Of a DNA stretch of 36,340 bases, positions 25,173 to 33,418 are shown piece after piece (positions within the stretch are counted from its first letter, which is position 1; every line of letters begins with the position of its first letter). The position numbers and the translations under genes were made by a program. This DNA is from Acidimicrobiia bacterium (GTDB lineage: Bacteria > Actinomycetota > Acidimicrobiia > IMCC26256 > PALSA-555), in NCBI GenBank assembly GCA_009694295.1, contig SHVJ01000010.1, positions 1-36,340 on the forward strand. Reading direction: 5' to 3'. The notes under the pieces were generated by a model, which was not told where the DNA came from, searched no databases, and saw only the letters and a list, made by a program, of their open reading frames with translations.

Positions 25173-25925
25173 TCAGGGCTTGCGGCGACGCGCGTGCACC
25201 ACGGTGCGTCCGTGTGAATACCGGTGCCGTGGGCGACCCTTCACGATGCGCGAACCGACGGCGTTGCGGAGTCGTTGCCGGCGCGGCGTCACGTGGACGA
25301 CCGTCGCGTCGGCGAAGCCAGCTACCTCGAGCATGCCGAAGAGGGCTGGAAGGTTCGGGCCCCACCAGTTCGTGGCGTCGCCGTAGAGCTCCTTGTCGGG
25401 ATAGAACGCGGCGGCGGGCTCGCGAACTCCGAGCAGGTCCACATGCGTCTCGAGCACGAGGCGATCCGAAGTCACGCTCGCCACTCGCTCGAGCGCGGTG
25501 ATCGGGTCGCGCAGGTGGTACAGCACGCCGAGAAACAGCACGAGGTCGAACGTGCCGCCCGCGGTCTCGGGTGAGAGGTCGAGCACGTCGACTTCTCGGG
25601 CCTCGACTTCGGATCCAAGGGCGCGATGCGCACAATCGAAGCCTCGCCGGCCCGTACCGAGCTGTTGCCACGCGAACTCGTCGGCCGCGACGACGCGCGC
25701 GGCGCCCCGGCGTTCAGCTTCGAACGAGTAGAAGCCGTCCCACGCGCCGATGTCGAGCACGCTGAGGCCCGCGAGCGATTCCGGCAGCCCGAGCAGCGGC
25801 CATCTCGCGGGCGTCTCGTCGCGACCGGGCGTGATGATGCCGTTGCCCAGATCGATCGTGTGCCACCACACGATGTCGTTGACCTCGGTACGGAGCGCGT
25901 CAGGGTTCATAGGAGAGTCGTGCAT
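25173..25925 (-). CDS. CmoB-like SAM-dependent methyltransferase
   Basis: 250-residue class I methyltransferase. The SAM-binding motif I is LSVLDIGAWDGFYSFEAERRGA near 54-75, followed by acidic VVAADEF, and motif IV-like FDLVLFLGVLYHLRDPITALE. The lead-in WWHTIDLGNGIITPGRDE is typical of the DUF1698/CmoB-like group, whose founding member modifies U34 of tRNA, though most actinobacterial relatives are uncharacterised and some act on small molecules. Its neighbours are four tRNA genes, which is suggestive but may be chance. Start: the first ATG, or one five codons later (MNPDALRTEV). There is no Shine-Dalgarno. Only 26 bases separate it from tRNA-Lys on the other strand. Confidence 0.85.
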   Translation of the reverse strand: MHDSPMNPDALRTEVNDIVWWHTIDLGNGIITPGRDETPARWPLLGLPESLAGLSVLDIGAWDGFYSFEAERRGAARVVAADEFAWQQLGTGRRGFDCAHRALGSEVEAREVDVLDLSPETAGGTFDLVLFLGVLYHLRDPITALERVASVTSDRLVLETHVDLLGVREPAAAFYPDKELYGDATNWWGPNLPALFGMLEVAGFADATVVHVTPRRQRLRNAVGSRIVKGRPRHRYSHGRTVVHARRRKP

Positions 25926-25951
25926 CGTGTCAGACGCGTAACCTCAGACCA

Positions 25952-26025
25952 GGGCCGCTAGCTCAATCTGGCAGAGCAACGGGCTTTTAACCCGGAGGTT
26001 CAGGGTTCGATTCCCTGGCGGCCCA
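25952..26025 (+). tRNA. tRNA-Lys (TTT)
   Basis: 74-base cloverleaf: acceptor GGGCCGC/GCGGCCC, D-arm GCTC...GAGC, anticodon loop CTTTTAA giving anticodon TTT, T-stem CAGGG/CCCTG with loop TTCGATT. The outermost anticodon-stem pair is an A-G mismatch (ACGGG/CCCGG). CCA is not encoded. Its 3' end is one base from the stop of the convergent saccharopine dehydrogenase-like gene. Confidence 0.95.
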
Positions 26026-26026
26026 C

Positions 26027-27235
26027 TCAGCGATCTTCCATGCCGTGCGGGGAGCCGTATTCGGCGAGCAGGTCGAGGAACGGGACGGCGTCGAACGCTT
26101 CGGGGCCGAGCACGCCGGTGCCTGACCAGGAGCCGTTGGCGACCAGCTCGAGCGCGACGACCGGGCTGACGGCGGTCTGCCACGCCACGGCTTGGCATCC
26201 GTACTCCGCCATCGAATCCGCGTTGTCGACCACGTGGTACAGGTACGTCGCGCGCGGCTTCCCGTCCTTGCCCGTACCGGTGACGTACGTGCCCGCGCAG
26301 GTCTTGCCGTGCATCTTGTCGCCGAGGTGCGCGGGATTCGGGAGACACGCGGCCACCAGGTCGCGCGGGCTCACCTCGATATCGCCAACGCGCACCGGAT
26401 CGACGCGATCGAGTCCGATTGCGTGCAGGACGCGGAGCACGTTGATGAACTCATCGCCGAGGCCGTACTTGAATGTGACTCGCTGGCAATCGACCCATCG
26501 TGGTACGAGGACAACTTCCTCGTGCTCGACGTTCACGCACTCGATCGGCCCGATCCCTTCGGGGAAGTCGAAGACCTCGGGCTCGGAGAACGGCTCGGTC
26601 GTGAAGAAGCCGCCGTGCGCCTGGTCGTAGACGATCGGCGGGTTCAGACACTCTTCGATCGTGGTCCAGATCGAGAAGGTTGGCGCGAACCCGTAGCCGT
26701 CAACCGTGAGGTTGGCGCCGTCCCGCACGCCAACCTCGTCGATCGACAAGAACAGGTGATCAGCCGCGTAGCGGGCGAACACGTCGGACATGCCTGGCTC
26801 CACGCCCATCCCCACCAGTGCCAGCAGTCCGGCAGCTTCCCAGTCGGGTGAGCGATCAAACTGCTCCGCGCCGAGCGGTGCGCCGACGAGATGGTACGGG
26901 TCGGTCGGGTGCGGCACCGACGGCGTCATCGCCATGTCCATGTACGTGGCCTTGGCACGGAAGGCACCTTCGAAGATCGCCACATTCAGACGCGGGTCAC
27001 ACGCGTTGAGCACGGCATCGGCCCCGACTTCCCGAGCCTTCGCAGCCACGGCTTCGGGGTCGCGCGCGTCGATGGAGTGCGGCGTGCACCGCTTGTCGCC
27101 CACTCGCGCCACGACCTCTACGGCGCGCGCCTCGTCGTAGTCGGCGACGACCAACGCATCCACGAACTCACGTCGGGCCGCGATCGCCACGATCGATTCG
27201 CCGACGGCACCGGCGCCTACCAACAGGATGCGCAT
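26027..27235 (-). CDS. Saccharopine dehydrogenase-family oxidoreductase (possible lysine 6-dehydrogenase)
   Basis: 402 residues. The N-terminal Rossmann fold starts MRILLVGAGAVGESIVAIAA, with the acidic strand end VVADYDEA that favours NAD. DAVLNACDPRLNVAIFEGAF and TYMDMAMT follow the saccharopine reductase pattern, and ALVGMGVEPGMSDVFARYA is the family's conserved hinge before the C-terminal substrate domain. Relatives include saccharopine, lysine 6- and carboxynorspermidine dehydrogenases. Context (ald, aminotransferase, Lrp regulator) favours amino-acid breakdown. The ATG is 11 bases after the ald stop, so it is the last gene of that operon; the much longer ORF-track start overlaps ald. 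Substrate not determined. Confidence 0.88.
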   Translation of the reverse strand: MRILLVGAGAVGESIVAIAARREFVDALVVADYDEARAVEVVARVGDKRCTPHSIDARDPEAVAAKAREVGADAVLNACDPRLNVAIFEGAFRAKATYMDMAMTPSVPHPTDPYHLVGAPLGAEQFDRSPDWEAAGLLALVGMGVEPGMSDVFARYAADHLFLSIDEVGVRDGANLTVDGYGFAPTFSIWTTIEECLNPPIVYDQAHGGFFTTEPFSEPEVFDFPEGIGPIECVNVEHEEVVLVPRWVDCQRVTFKYGLGDEFINVLRVLHAIGLDRVDPVRVGDIEVSPRDLVAACLPNPAHLGDKMHGKTCAGTYVTGTGKDGKPRATYLYHVVDNADSMAEYGCQAVAWQTAVSPVVALELVANGSWSGTGVLGPEAFDAVPFLDLLAEYGSPHGMEDR

Positions 27236-27246
27236 CGCGCCGTCGG

Positions 27247-28380
27247 TCAGGTCGCGAGCGCGTCGGCGAGGGGAGTGACGGGTCGCCCGAGTGCCTCGGC
27301 CACCGCCGCGTTCGTCACGTTCCCGCCCACGGTGTTCACGCCGAGGGCGAGCTCGTTGTCGGCCGCAACCGCGGCGGCGACGCCGAGCGTGGCAAGCGCG
27401 TGCGCGTACGGCAAGGTGGCATTCGTGAGCGCGTAGGTGGAGGTGTGCGGTACCGCAGCCGGAATGTTGCCGACCGCGTAGTGCAACACCCCGTGCAACT
27501 CGTAGACGGGCTCGGCGTGGGTGGTCTCGTGCGTGGTCTCGACGCAGCCGCCTTGGTCGACGGCGGCGTCCACGATCACGGCCCCCGCCTTCATCGTGCG
27601 CACCATTGCTTCGGTCACCACGACCGGCGCGCGTCCTCCCGGCACGAGCACCGCGCCGATGACGAGATCGGCATCGGCCACCGCGCGCTCGACCGCGCCG
27701 CGGTTGCTGGCCAACGTCATGATCCGGCCCTTGTGGATCTGGTCGACCCACCGCAGTCGGTCCAGGTTCTTGTCGAGCAGCAGGACCTCGGCTTCCATGC
27801 CTTGGGCGATCCAGGCCGCGTTCCATCCGACGTTGCCGGCGCCGAGCACAACCACTCGCGCCGGGCGCACACCCGGCGCGCCGCCCAGCAGCACGCCCCG
27901 TCCGCCGTGGTCGCGCTCGAGGAAGTGCGAGCCGACCTGTGGCGCCATGCGCCCAGCCACCTCGCTCATCGGTGCAAGTAGCGGTAGCGCACCGCCGTCG
28001 ACCTGCACCGTCTCATACGCGACTCCCGTCACCTTGCGTTCCAGCAGCGCGTTCGCCACCTCGGGATATGCCGCGAGATGGAGATAGGTGAACAACACGA
28101 GGCCGGGCCGCAGCCGTTCGAGCTCCTCGATCTGTGGTTCCTTGACCTTCATGACCATCCCGGCGCGTTCCCACACGGCGGCCGCGCCGGCAACGATCTC
28201 GGCGCCGGCGCGCGCGTAGTCGTCGTCGGAGATCGACGATCCCTCGCCGGCTCCGGCCTCGATGAGCACCGTCGCTCCGCCCGCTGCGGTGAGTTCGTGC
28301 ACGCCGTCGGGCGTGACCGCGACGCGATGCTCGCCCTCCTTCACCTCGCGCGGGATGCCGACGACGAGCGACTCACTCAC
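27247..28380 (-). CDS. ald: Alanine dehydrogenase
   Basis: NAD-dependent interconversion of alanine with pyruvate and ammonia. It starts [26 protein letters not shown], the family's signature region with the substrate-binding Arg; MKVKEPQ carries the substrate Lys. The NAD fold is [22 protein letters not shown], and [26 protein letters not shown] is the strongly conserved C-terminal region. 377 residues, normal length. The GTG start overlaps the preceding aminotransferase stop as GTGA, so they are coupled; the ORF-track ATG six codons earlier is less likely. Regenerating alanine or pyruvate for a pyruvate-dependent transaminase is an attractive role here. Confidence 0.95.
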   Translation of the reverse strand: MSESLVVGIPREVKEGEHRVAVTPDGVHELTAAGGATVLIEAGAGEGSSISDDDYARAGAEIVAGAAAVWERAGMVMKVKEPQIEELERLRPGLVLFTYLHLAAYPEVANALLERKVTGVAYETVQVDGGALPLLAPMSEVAGRMAPQVGSHFLERDHGGRGVLLGGAPGVRPARVVVLGAGNVGWNAAWIAQGMEAEVLLLDKNLDRLRWVDQIHKGRIMTLASNRGAVERAVADADLVIGAVLVPGGRAPVVVTEAMVRTMKAGAVIVDAAVDQGGCVETTHETTHAEPVYELHGVLHYAVGNIPAAVPHTSTYALTNATLPYAHALATLGVAAAVAADNELALGVNTVGGNVTNAAVAEALGRPVTPLADALAT

Positions 28381-29762
28381 GCGCAGAACTTCTCCCACGC
28401 CTCCGTCAGCGCGGTCCGCAGGATCGACTCGATGATGTCGAGCTCGGCATCGCCGGCGATCAAGGGCGGTGAGAGCTGAATGACGGGATCACCGCGATCG
28501 TCGGTGCGGCAGATGAGTCCGGCGTCGAACAGACGCGGCGCCAGGAAGCCGCGCAGCACCTCTTCGGCTTCGGGGCGATCGAATCGCGCCGCGGTGGCTT
28601 GGTCACGCACCAGCTCGAGTCCGAGGAAGTATCCGCTCCCGCGCACGTCGCCGACGATCGGGATGTCGAGGAGGCCGTCGATGCGCTCACGGAAGCCAGG
28701 AGCGTTCGTGCGCACGTTCTCGAGCAGGTGCTCACGCTCGAAGATGTCGAGGTTGGCGAGCGCCACCGCGCAGCTCACGGGATGTCCGCCGAAGGTGATG
28801 CCGTGTAGGAAGGACGCGCCGGGCTCGAGGAACGGCTCGGCGAGCCGGTCGCTGCAGATCACGCCTCCGAGCGGCGAGTACCCGCTCGTCAGGCCCTTGG
28901 CCATCGTGATCATGTCGGGCTGGTAGTTGTAGGTCTGCGAGCCGAACCAGTCGCCGAGCCGTCCGAACGCGCAGATCACTTCGTCGGACACGAGCAGCAC
29001 GCCGTGGCGATCGCAGATCTCGCGGACGCGTTGGAAGTAGCCCGTGGGGGGCACGAAGCACCCACCGGCGTTCTGCACCGGCTCGAGGAACACCGCGGCG
29101 ACGGTGTCGGCCCCTTCGCGGAGGATCGCATCTTCGATCGGCGCGGTGACCGCGTCGAGGAACGCGGCATCGTCGGCGGCAAGGGGATGGCGATACCGGT
29201 TGGTGTTCGTGACGTGGGTCGCGCCCGGCGTTAATGGTTCGAACGGCTCGCGGAGCGATTGCACGCCGGTGATTGCCAGCGCACCGAGTGTGGTGCCGTG
29301 GTACGCGGTCTCACGGGCGATCACCTTGTAGCGACCCGGTTGACCGATGGCGCGGAAGTACTGACGCGCCAGCTTCCATGCCGACTCGACCGCTTCGGAA
29401 CCACCGCTCGTGAAGAACACCCGGTTGAGGTCGCCGGGGGCGAGCTCGGCGAGTCGAGCCGCGAGACCGATCGCCGGTGGGTGCGCGTACGTCCAGATCG
29501 GGAAGTACTCGAGTTGCTCGGCCTGGCGCGCTGCCGCTTGTCCGAGCTCGCGCCGCCCGTGGCCGACCTGCACCGTGAACAGACCCGAGAGCGCGTCGAG
29601 GTATTGCTTGCCGTTGACGTCGGTGACGTAGCAACCCTCGCCACCGCTGATGATTGGGATCGGGCGATCGGCGTACGCGCCCAAGCGCGAGAAGTGCATC
29701 CACAGATGCCGCCGCGCGAGCTCGTCGAGCCGACCCGCGTCGAAGGTGGCGTCGTCGCTCAT
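28377..29762 (-). CDS. Class III (omega) aminotransferase, probably pyruvate-dependent
   Basis: PLP enzyme of 461 residues. Landmarks: RRHLWMHFSRLGAY at the N-terminus, NRVFFTSGGSEAVESAWKLARQY (PLP phosphate contact), AYHGTTLGALAITG, FLEPVQNAGGCFVPP, VLLVSDEVICAFGR (Asp pairing with the pyridine N) and MITMAKGLTSGYSPLGG with the Schiff-base Lys. The overall phrasing matches the beta-alanine/taurine/polyamine:pyruvate group rather than ornithine or lysine epsilon aminotransferases. Coupling by overlap to alanine dehydrogenase suggests that the alanine it produces is recycled to pyruvate. The true amino donor is unknown; putrescine, lysine or GABA-like compounds are candidates given the divergent PuuB-like oxidase. 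Confidence 0.93.
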   Translation of the reverse strand: MSDDATFDAGRLDELARRHLWMHFSRLGAYADRPIPIISGGEGCYVTDVNGKQYLDALSGLFTVQVGHGRRELGQAAARQAEQLEYFPIWTYAHPPAIGLAARLAELAPGDLNRVFFTSGGSEAVESAWKLARQYFRAIGQPGRYKVIARETAYHGTTLGALAITGVQSLREPFEPLTPGATHVTNTNRYRHPLAADDAAFLDAVTAPIEDAILREGADTVAAVFLEPVQNAGGCFVPPTGYFQRVREICDRHGVLLVSDEVICAFGRLGDWFGSQTYNYQPDMITMAKGLTSGYSPLGGVICSDRLAEPFLEPGASFLHGITFGGHPVSCAVALANLDIFEREHLLENVRTNAPGFRERIDGLLDIPIVGDVRGSGYFLGLELVRDQATAARFDRPEAEEVLRGFLAPRLFDAGLICRTDDRGDPVIQLSPPLIAGDAELDIIESILRTALTEAWEKFCA

Positions 29763-29778
29763 CGTGCTCCCCGGGCGA

Positions 29779-30267
29779 TCATCGGGTTCCCCAGGCGTAG
29801 GTCTGCTTGTAGAGACGGAGGTACGTAAATGTCTCGGTCGAGCGAACGCCGGGGATGGCGCGGACCTTGTCGTTCAAGAGGCTGAGCAGGTGGTCGTCGT
29901 CTTCGCAGACCACCTCGATCAGCAAGTCGAAAGAACCGCCGACGATGACGACGTAGTCGACCTCGGGGATCGAGGCGATCGTGTCGGCGACGGAGCGCAC
30001 GTCACCTTCGACGCCGATCCCCACCATCGCCATGCGCCGGAACCCCAACATCATCGGGTCGGTCACGGCCACGATCTGGGTCGCGCCCGACTCGATGAGG
30101 CGTTGCACGCGCTGGCGTACTGCGGCCTCCGACAGCCCGACTTCGGTCGCAAGACGGGTGTAGGGGAGTCGTCCGTCGTGCTGCAGGAGCTCGATGAGCG
30201 CCTTGTCGACATCGTCGATCACGGTCGTCGCGGCCGCTTCGGTGGAGCGAGGCATGGGCCTGAGCAT
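29779..30267 (-). CDS. Lrp/AsnC-family transcription regulator
   Basis: A 162-residue protein with an N-terminal winged helix-turn-helix (IDDVDKALIELLQHDGRLPYTRLATEVGLSEAAVRQRVQRLIESG) and a C-terminal RAM/AsnC ligand-binding domain (MVGIGVEGDVRSVADTIASIPEVDYVVIVGGSFDLLIEVVC). Such proteins form octamers or disc-like dimers of dimers, sense amino acids, and regulate adjacent genes. It is the first gene of the minus-strand operon (16 bases before the aminotransferase) and divergent from the FAD oxidase. The start is uncertain: this ATG follows a G-run; another is four codons later (MPRSTEAAAT). Likely binds the three half-sites in the divergent region. Confidence 0.93.
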   Translation of the reverse strand: MLRPMPRSTEAAATTVIDDVDKALIELLQHDGRLPYTRLATEVGLSEAAVRQRVQRLIESGATQIVAVTDPMMLGFRRMAMVGIGVEGDVRSVADTIASIPEVDYVVIVGGSFDLLIEVVCEDDDHLLSLLNDKVRAIPGVRSTETFTYLRLYKQTYAWGTR

Positions 30268-30292
30268 GGCGCCCCCCGATTGCGCCTGCAAG

Positions 30293-30359
30293 GGAATCCG
30301 CACATCGCACCCCCCTTGGATGCGGAATCCGGTGTTCGTCGCCCGTCCGAGTGCGGATC
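30293..30359. promoter_or_regulatory. Three related half-sites in the lrp/oxidase divergent region
   Basis: GGAATCCGCA and TGCGGAATCC form an inverted repeat (9 of 10) with an 18-base spacer. A third copy, TGCGGATC, lies 31 bases (about three turns) downstream, just before the TACGAT -10 of the oxidase gene. Multiple phased half-sites suit wrapping around an Lrp-type oligomer. The link to the adjacent regulator is inference. Confidence 0.55.
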
Positions 30360-30367
30360 GCGAGCCC

Positions 30368-30381
30368 TACGATCGCAATCG
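30368..30381 (+). promoter_or_regulatory. -10 element for leaderless FAD oxidase gene
   Basis: TACGAT is followed by eight bases and the ATG, with no Shine-Dalgarno sequence. The same hexamer precedes bldC. The third half-site of the putative operator ends eight bases before it, a position from which a bound protein would block polymerase. Confidence 0.45.
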
Positions 30382-31686
30382 ATGGCACGGCGACGGGCGG
30401 CTCCCCTCGGGCCTGACTACCGCGAGTCCGTGCTGTGGCACGAAGGCGTCGAGCGCGCCCACCCCGCGCCCGGGCGACTGCCAACCGAAGCAGACGTTGT
30501 CGTGGTGGGCGGTGGGTACTGCGGATTGATGGCGGCTGCGGAGCTGACCCGACGCGGACGCCACGTCGTCGTGCTTGAAGCCGAAGAGCTCGGTGTCGGC
30601 GGCGCGAGCACACGCAACGGAGGAATGGTCATCCCGGAGCTCAAGTACGGACCGCGAGCGCTCACGCGCAAGTACGGCCCGCTCGGACGCGAGATGGCCG
30701 AGTCGGTGTTCGATGCGTGTTCGCTGGTGGCGCGTCTTGTGGACGAGCACGGAATTGCGTGCGACTACCAGCAGACCGGCGGCCTGTTGCTTGCCCACCA
30801 CGACGCGCAAGTAGCCGGGCTACGCGAATCCGAACGTGAGTGGGTTGACGATCTCGGGCGACCCGCGCACTTTGTGGATGGCGATGCGTTGCACGAAGAG
30901 ATCGGTTCGTCGGAGTACGTCGCCGGGTTGGTGATGGACGACGTTGCCGGGATCCAGCCAGCGAAGTACCACGCCGGCCTCGTGCGGATCGCGCTCGACG
31001 CCGGTGTAGAACTGCACGATCGAACCGCAGCCGAGGTGTTGGAGCCCCGGGCGCGCGGGGGTTGGCGGGTGGCGACCACGCGTGGCGTCGTACTCACCAA
31101 AGATGTGCTCGTCGCGACGAACGCGTACATCGACGGCTTGGTGCCTCCCCTCAAGCGGCGGGTGCTCCCGGTTGGGAGCTTCATCATCGCGACGGGCGTG
31201 CTCGATGAGGACGTCGCCCGCGCCGTGATCCCGCGCGGTCGGATGGTGTTCGACACCCGCAACTTGCTCGCGTACTGGCGCCTGTCACCCGATCGACGCA
31301 TGGTCTTCGGCGGACGCACGAGCCTGGCGCCGATGAGTGTGGCCAAAGCGCGCGATCGGCTCTATGAAGAGATGGTCCGCATACATCCCCAGCTCGACGG
31401 AATGCCACTGGACTTCGCGTGGGGCGGGCACGTGGCGATCACGTTCGATCGCATGCCCCACTTCGGTCGCGTGAACGGTGTGGCGTACGCAACCGGCTGC
31501 AATGGCACGGGCATCGCGCTCGCCACGTGGTTTGGTGAGCGCGCCGCGGCGTGGATCGCGGACGGTGAGCCACCGCCGGTATTCGCACATCTCAAGTTCC
31601 CCAAGATTCCGATGAGCTCCCTGCGCCGCGCGTACCTGCCGGCCGTCGGCCAGTGGTTCCGAGCGATGGATCGCGCCGGTCGCTAA
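30382..31686 (+). CDS. FAD-dependent amine oxidoreductase (PuuB/DAO family)
   Basis: 434 residues with an N-terminal FAD fold: ADVVVVGGGYCGLMAAAELTRRGRHVVVLEA near 38-68, followed by GVGGASTRNGGMVIPELKYG, the GASxRNGG phrase typical of gamma-glutamylputrescine oxidase and other DAO-type enzymes, and a C-terminal VAYATGCNGTGIALATWFGERAA that completes the FAD site. The N-terminal YRESVLWHEG also recalls PuuB. The ATG was chosen over the long ORF-track start because upstream sequence is non-coding and TACGAT is well placed. It is divergent from lrp and overlaps bioD by four bases tail to tail. The substrate is probably an amine or N-methyl amino acid; not proven. Confidence 0.9.
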   Translation: MARRRAAPLGPDYRESVLWHEGVERAHPAPGRLPTEADVVVVGGGYCGLMAAAELTRRGRHVVVLEAEELGVGGASTRNGGMVIPELKYGPRALTRKYGPLGREMAESVFDACSLVARLVDEHGIACDYQQTGGLLLAHHDAQVAGLRESEREWVDDLGRPAHFVDGDALHEEIGSSEYVAGLVMDDVAGIQPAKYHAGLVRIALDAGVELHDRTAAEVLEPRARGGWRVATTRGVVLTKDVLVATNAYIDGLVPPLKRRVLPVGSFIIATGVLDEDVARAVIPRGRMVFDTRNLLAYWRLSPDRRMVFGGRTSLAPMSVAKARDRLYEEMVRIHPQLDGMPLDFAWGGHVAITFDRMPHFGRVNGVAYATGCNGTGIALATWFGERAAAWIADGEPPPVFAHLKFPKIPMSSLRRAYLPAVGQWFRAMDRAGR

Positions 31687-32315
31687 TGCGCCAAGTGATC
31701 AGCGAGTGCGGTGGGGCTGGTGACCACCTCGAAATCGGCGCGTAGGCGGAGCCAGTTGAGGTTGCGTCGATGCACATCGTTGTGCTCGTCGAACCGGTTC
31801 AACGCCACGAGCACGGGGCGCGGTGCGAACGGCGCCGCGCTGAGGCGAGCGGCGTTGATCGCCCCGAGTTCGGCGTCGGAGACGATGACCACCAGATTGG
31901 GTTCGATCGCAGCAACGAGATCGACGGTGTCGCCGTCGACCGCGAGTGGGGAGCGCGGGCCCCCGACACCTTCGACCAGTCCGACGACGACGCCGTCGGG
32001 CCAGGTCAACTCGCGTGCGAGATCGGCGATCCTGAACGCAGGTTGCCGCAGTGCTTCGGCCGCCATCGGTGGCGCGAGCGCTCGCTCGTACGAACGGTGT
32101 GGCGGGCACACTTCCTCGACGGCTTCACCGGTCGCGGCCGCCAGCACTTCCGCGTCGAGTGGATGTTCACCGGGCTCGAACGATTGCACTGGCTTGCGCG
32201 CGGCAACGTGAATGCCGCGGCTGCGCAGCAGCCCGAGCGTGACCGCCGAGAACCACGTCTTGCCGACGCCCGTGCCGGTTCCAGTGACTACGACGAGTCC
32301 GCGCGGCCGCGTCAT
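31683..32315 (-). CDS. bioD: Dethiobiotin synthetase
   Basis: ATP- and CO2-dependent ring closure of DAPA to dethiobiotin. The P-loop is VVVTGTGTGVGKTWFSAVTLG at the N-terminus; RKPVQSFEPGEHPLDAEVLAAATG contains the substrate Lys and the conserved Asp, and VVGLVEGVGGPRSPL matches the EGAGG loop with Val for Ala. 210 residues, slightly short. Its ATG overlaps the bioF stop (ATGA). Last gene of the bio operon. Confidence 0.92.
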   Translation of the reverse strand: MTRPRGLVVVTGTGTGVGKTWFSAVTLGLLRSRGIHVAARKPVQSFEPGEHPLDAEVLAAATGEAVEEVCPPHRSYERALAPPMAAEALRQPAFRIADLARELTWPDGVVVGLVEGVGGPRSPLAVDGDTVDLVAAIEPNLVVIVSDAELGAINAARLSAAPFAPRPVLVALNRFDEHNDVHRRNLNWLRLRADFEVVTSPTALADHLAH

Positions 32316-33418
32316 GTGAGGCGGTCGAGGCCGGTCTTGAGTGCGGCGACCTGGTCCTCGGTGTGCGCGGCCGAGAGTGCGACGCGCAGGCGCGAGGTAC
32401 CCGGTGCAACTGTCGGCGGCCGGATCGCGGGCACGAGCATCCCGTCTTCGAGCAGTGCAGCGGCCGCATCGAGCGTGGCGCGCTCGTCACCGATCACGTA
32501 GGGCACGATCGGGGATGGGTGGCCTGGACGCAGTTGCTCAACGTGAGCCGCGAGTCGGGCCCGGAGCTTGGTGCCCTCGGACGAACGCACCACGGCCAGT
32601 GCCGCGAGCGCCGCCGCGGCATCGGCTGGCGTGGACGCCGTGGTGAAGATGTACGAACGGGCGCGGTTGACGATCAGGTCGCAGAGATGCGCTGGTCCGG
32701 CGGCGAAACCACCGAGCGCCCCCAGGGTCTTTGACAGCGTCCCGATCCGTATCGCTTCGACACCGTCGAGCGAGGGGTCGGGACCCAGCACCGCGTGCGC
32801 CTCGTCGAGCACGAGGAGCGCGCCATATCGAGCGCAGATCTCGACGAGTTCATCGATAGGCGCGAGATCGCCATCCATCGAGAAGACCGTGTCCGTGACG
32901 ACGAGCTTCTGTTCGGCGGTCGATGCACGGAGGAGCGCGTCGACGTGTCCGGGGTCGGCGTGGCGAGCAATCTCCACGTCGGCGCGCGCCAACCGGCAAC
33001 CATCGATGATCGACGCGTGGTTGAGCTCGTCGGAGACAACGAAGGCATCCGGGCCCGCGAACGTCGTGATCACACCCAAGTTCGTGGCAAACCCGGTCGG
33101 GAAGAGCACCGCGCGCTCGGTGCTCTTCCAGTCGGCGAGCGCGTGCTCCAGTTCCGAATGGATGGGCCGGGAGCCAACGATGAGGCGCGCAGAGCCCGAA
33201 CCCGCGCCCCAACGGTCGATGGCGGCGTGCGCGGCCGCGATGACGGTGGGATGTTGCGTGAGCCCGAGGTAGTCGTTCGACGCGAAGGTCACGACCGGTC
33301 GGTCGTCGGGAGCGAGCTTGCCCTCAGGTCCGGCGGCGTCGAGATCGCGAGGCGCGCGCCACTGTCCGGCGTTGCGAATGTCCGACGCCTCGGCCTCCGC
33401 CCATTCGCGCCAGTTCAT
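32312..33418 (-). CDS. bioF: 8-amino-7-oxononanoate synthase
   Basis: PLP enzyme joining pimeloyl thioester and alanine. Motifs: FASNDYLGLTQHP at the N-terminus, GSGSARLIVGSRPIHSELE, LVLDEAHAVLGPD, and GTLSKTLGALGGFAAG, which holds the Schiff-base Lys. RSYIFTTASTP is the family's phrase after it. The start is the ATG overlapping the bioA stop (ATGA), giving 368 residues and MNWREWAEAEA; the ORF-track start extends into bioA. It could in principle be another alpha-oxoamine synthase, but the operon with bioA and bioD settles it. Confidence 0.94.
   Translation of the reverse strand: MNWREWAEAEASDIRNAGQWRAPRDLDAAGPEGKLAPDDRPVVTFASNDYLGLTQHPTVIAAAHAAIDRWGAGSGSARLIVGSRPIHSELEHALADWKSTERAVLFPTGFATNLGVITTFAGPDAFVVSDELNHASIIDGCRLARADVEIARHADPGHVDALLRASTAEQKLVVTDTVFSMDGDLAPIDELVEICARYGALLVLDEAHAVLGPDPSLDGVEAIRIGTLSKTLGALGGFAAGPAHLCDLIVNRARSYIFTTASTPADAAAALAALAVVRSSEGTKLRARLAAHVEQLRPGHPSPIVPYVIGDERATLDAAAALLEDGMLVPAIRPPTVAPGTSRLRVALSAAHTEDQVAALKTGLDRLT

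Noticed and set aside
25952-26025. tRNA-Lys as a genomic-island attachment site
   Set aside because: No integrase, no repeated tRNA 3' end, and neighbours have the same composition as the rest of the window.
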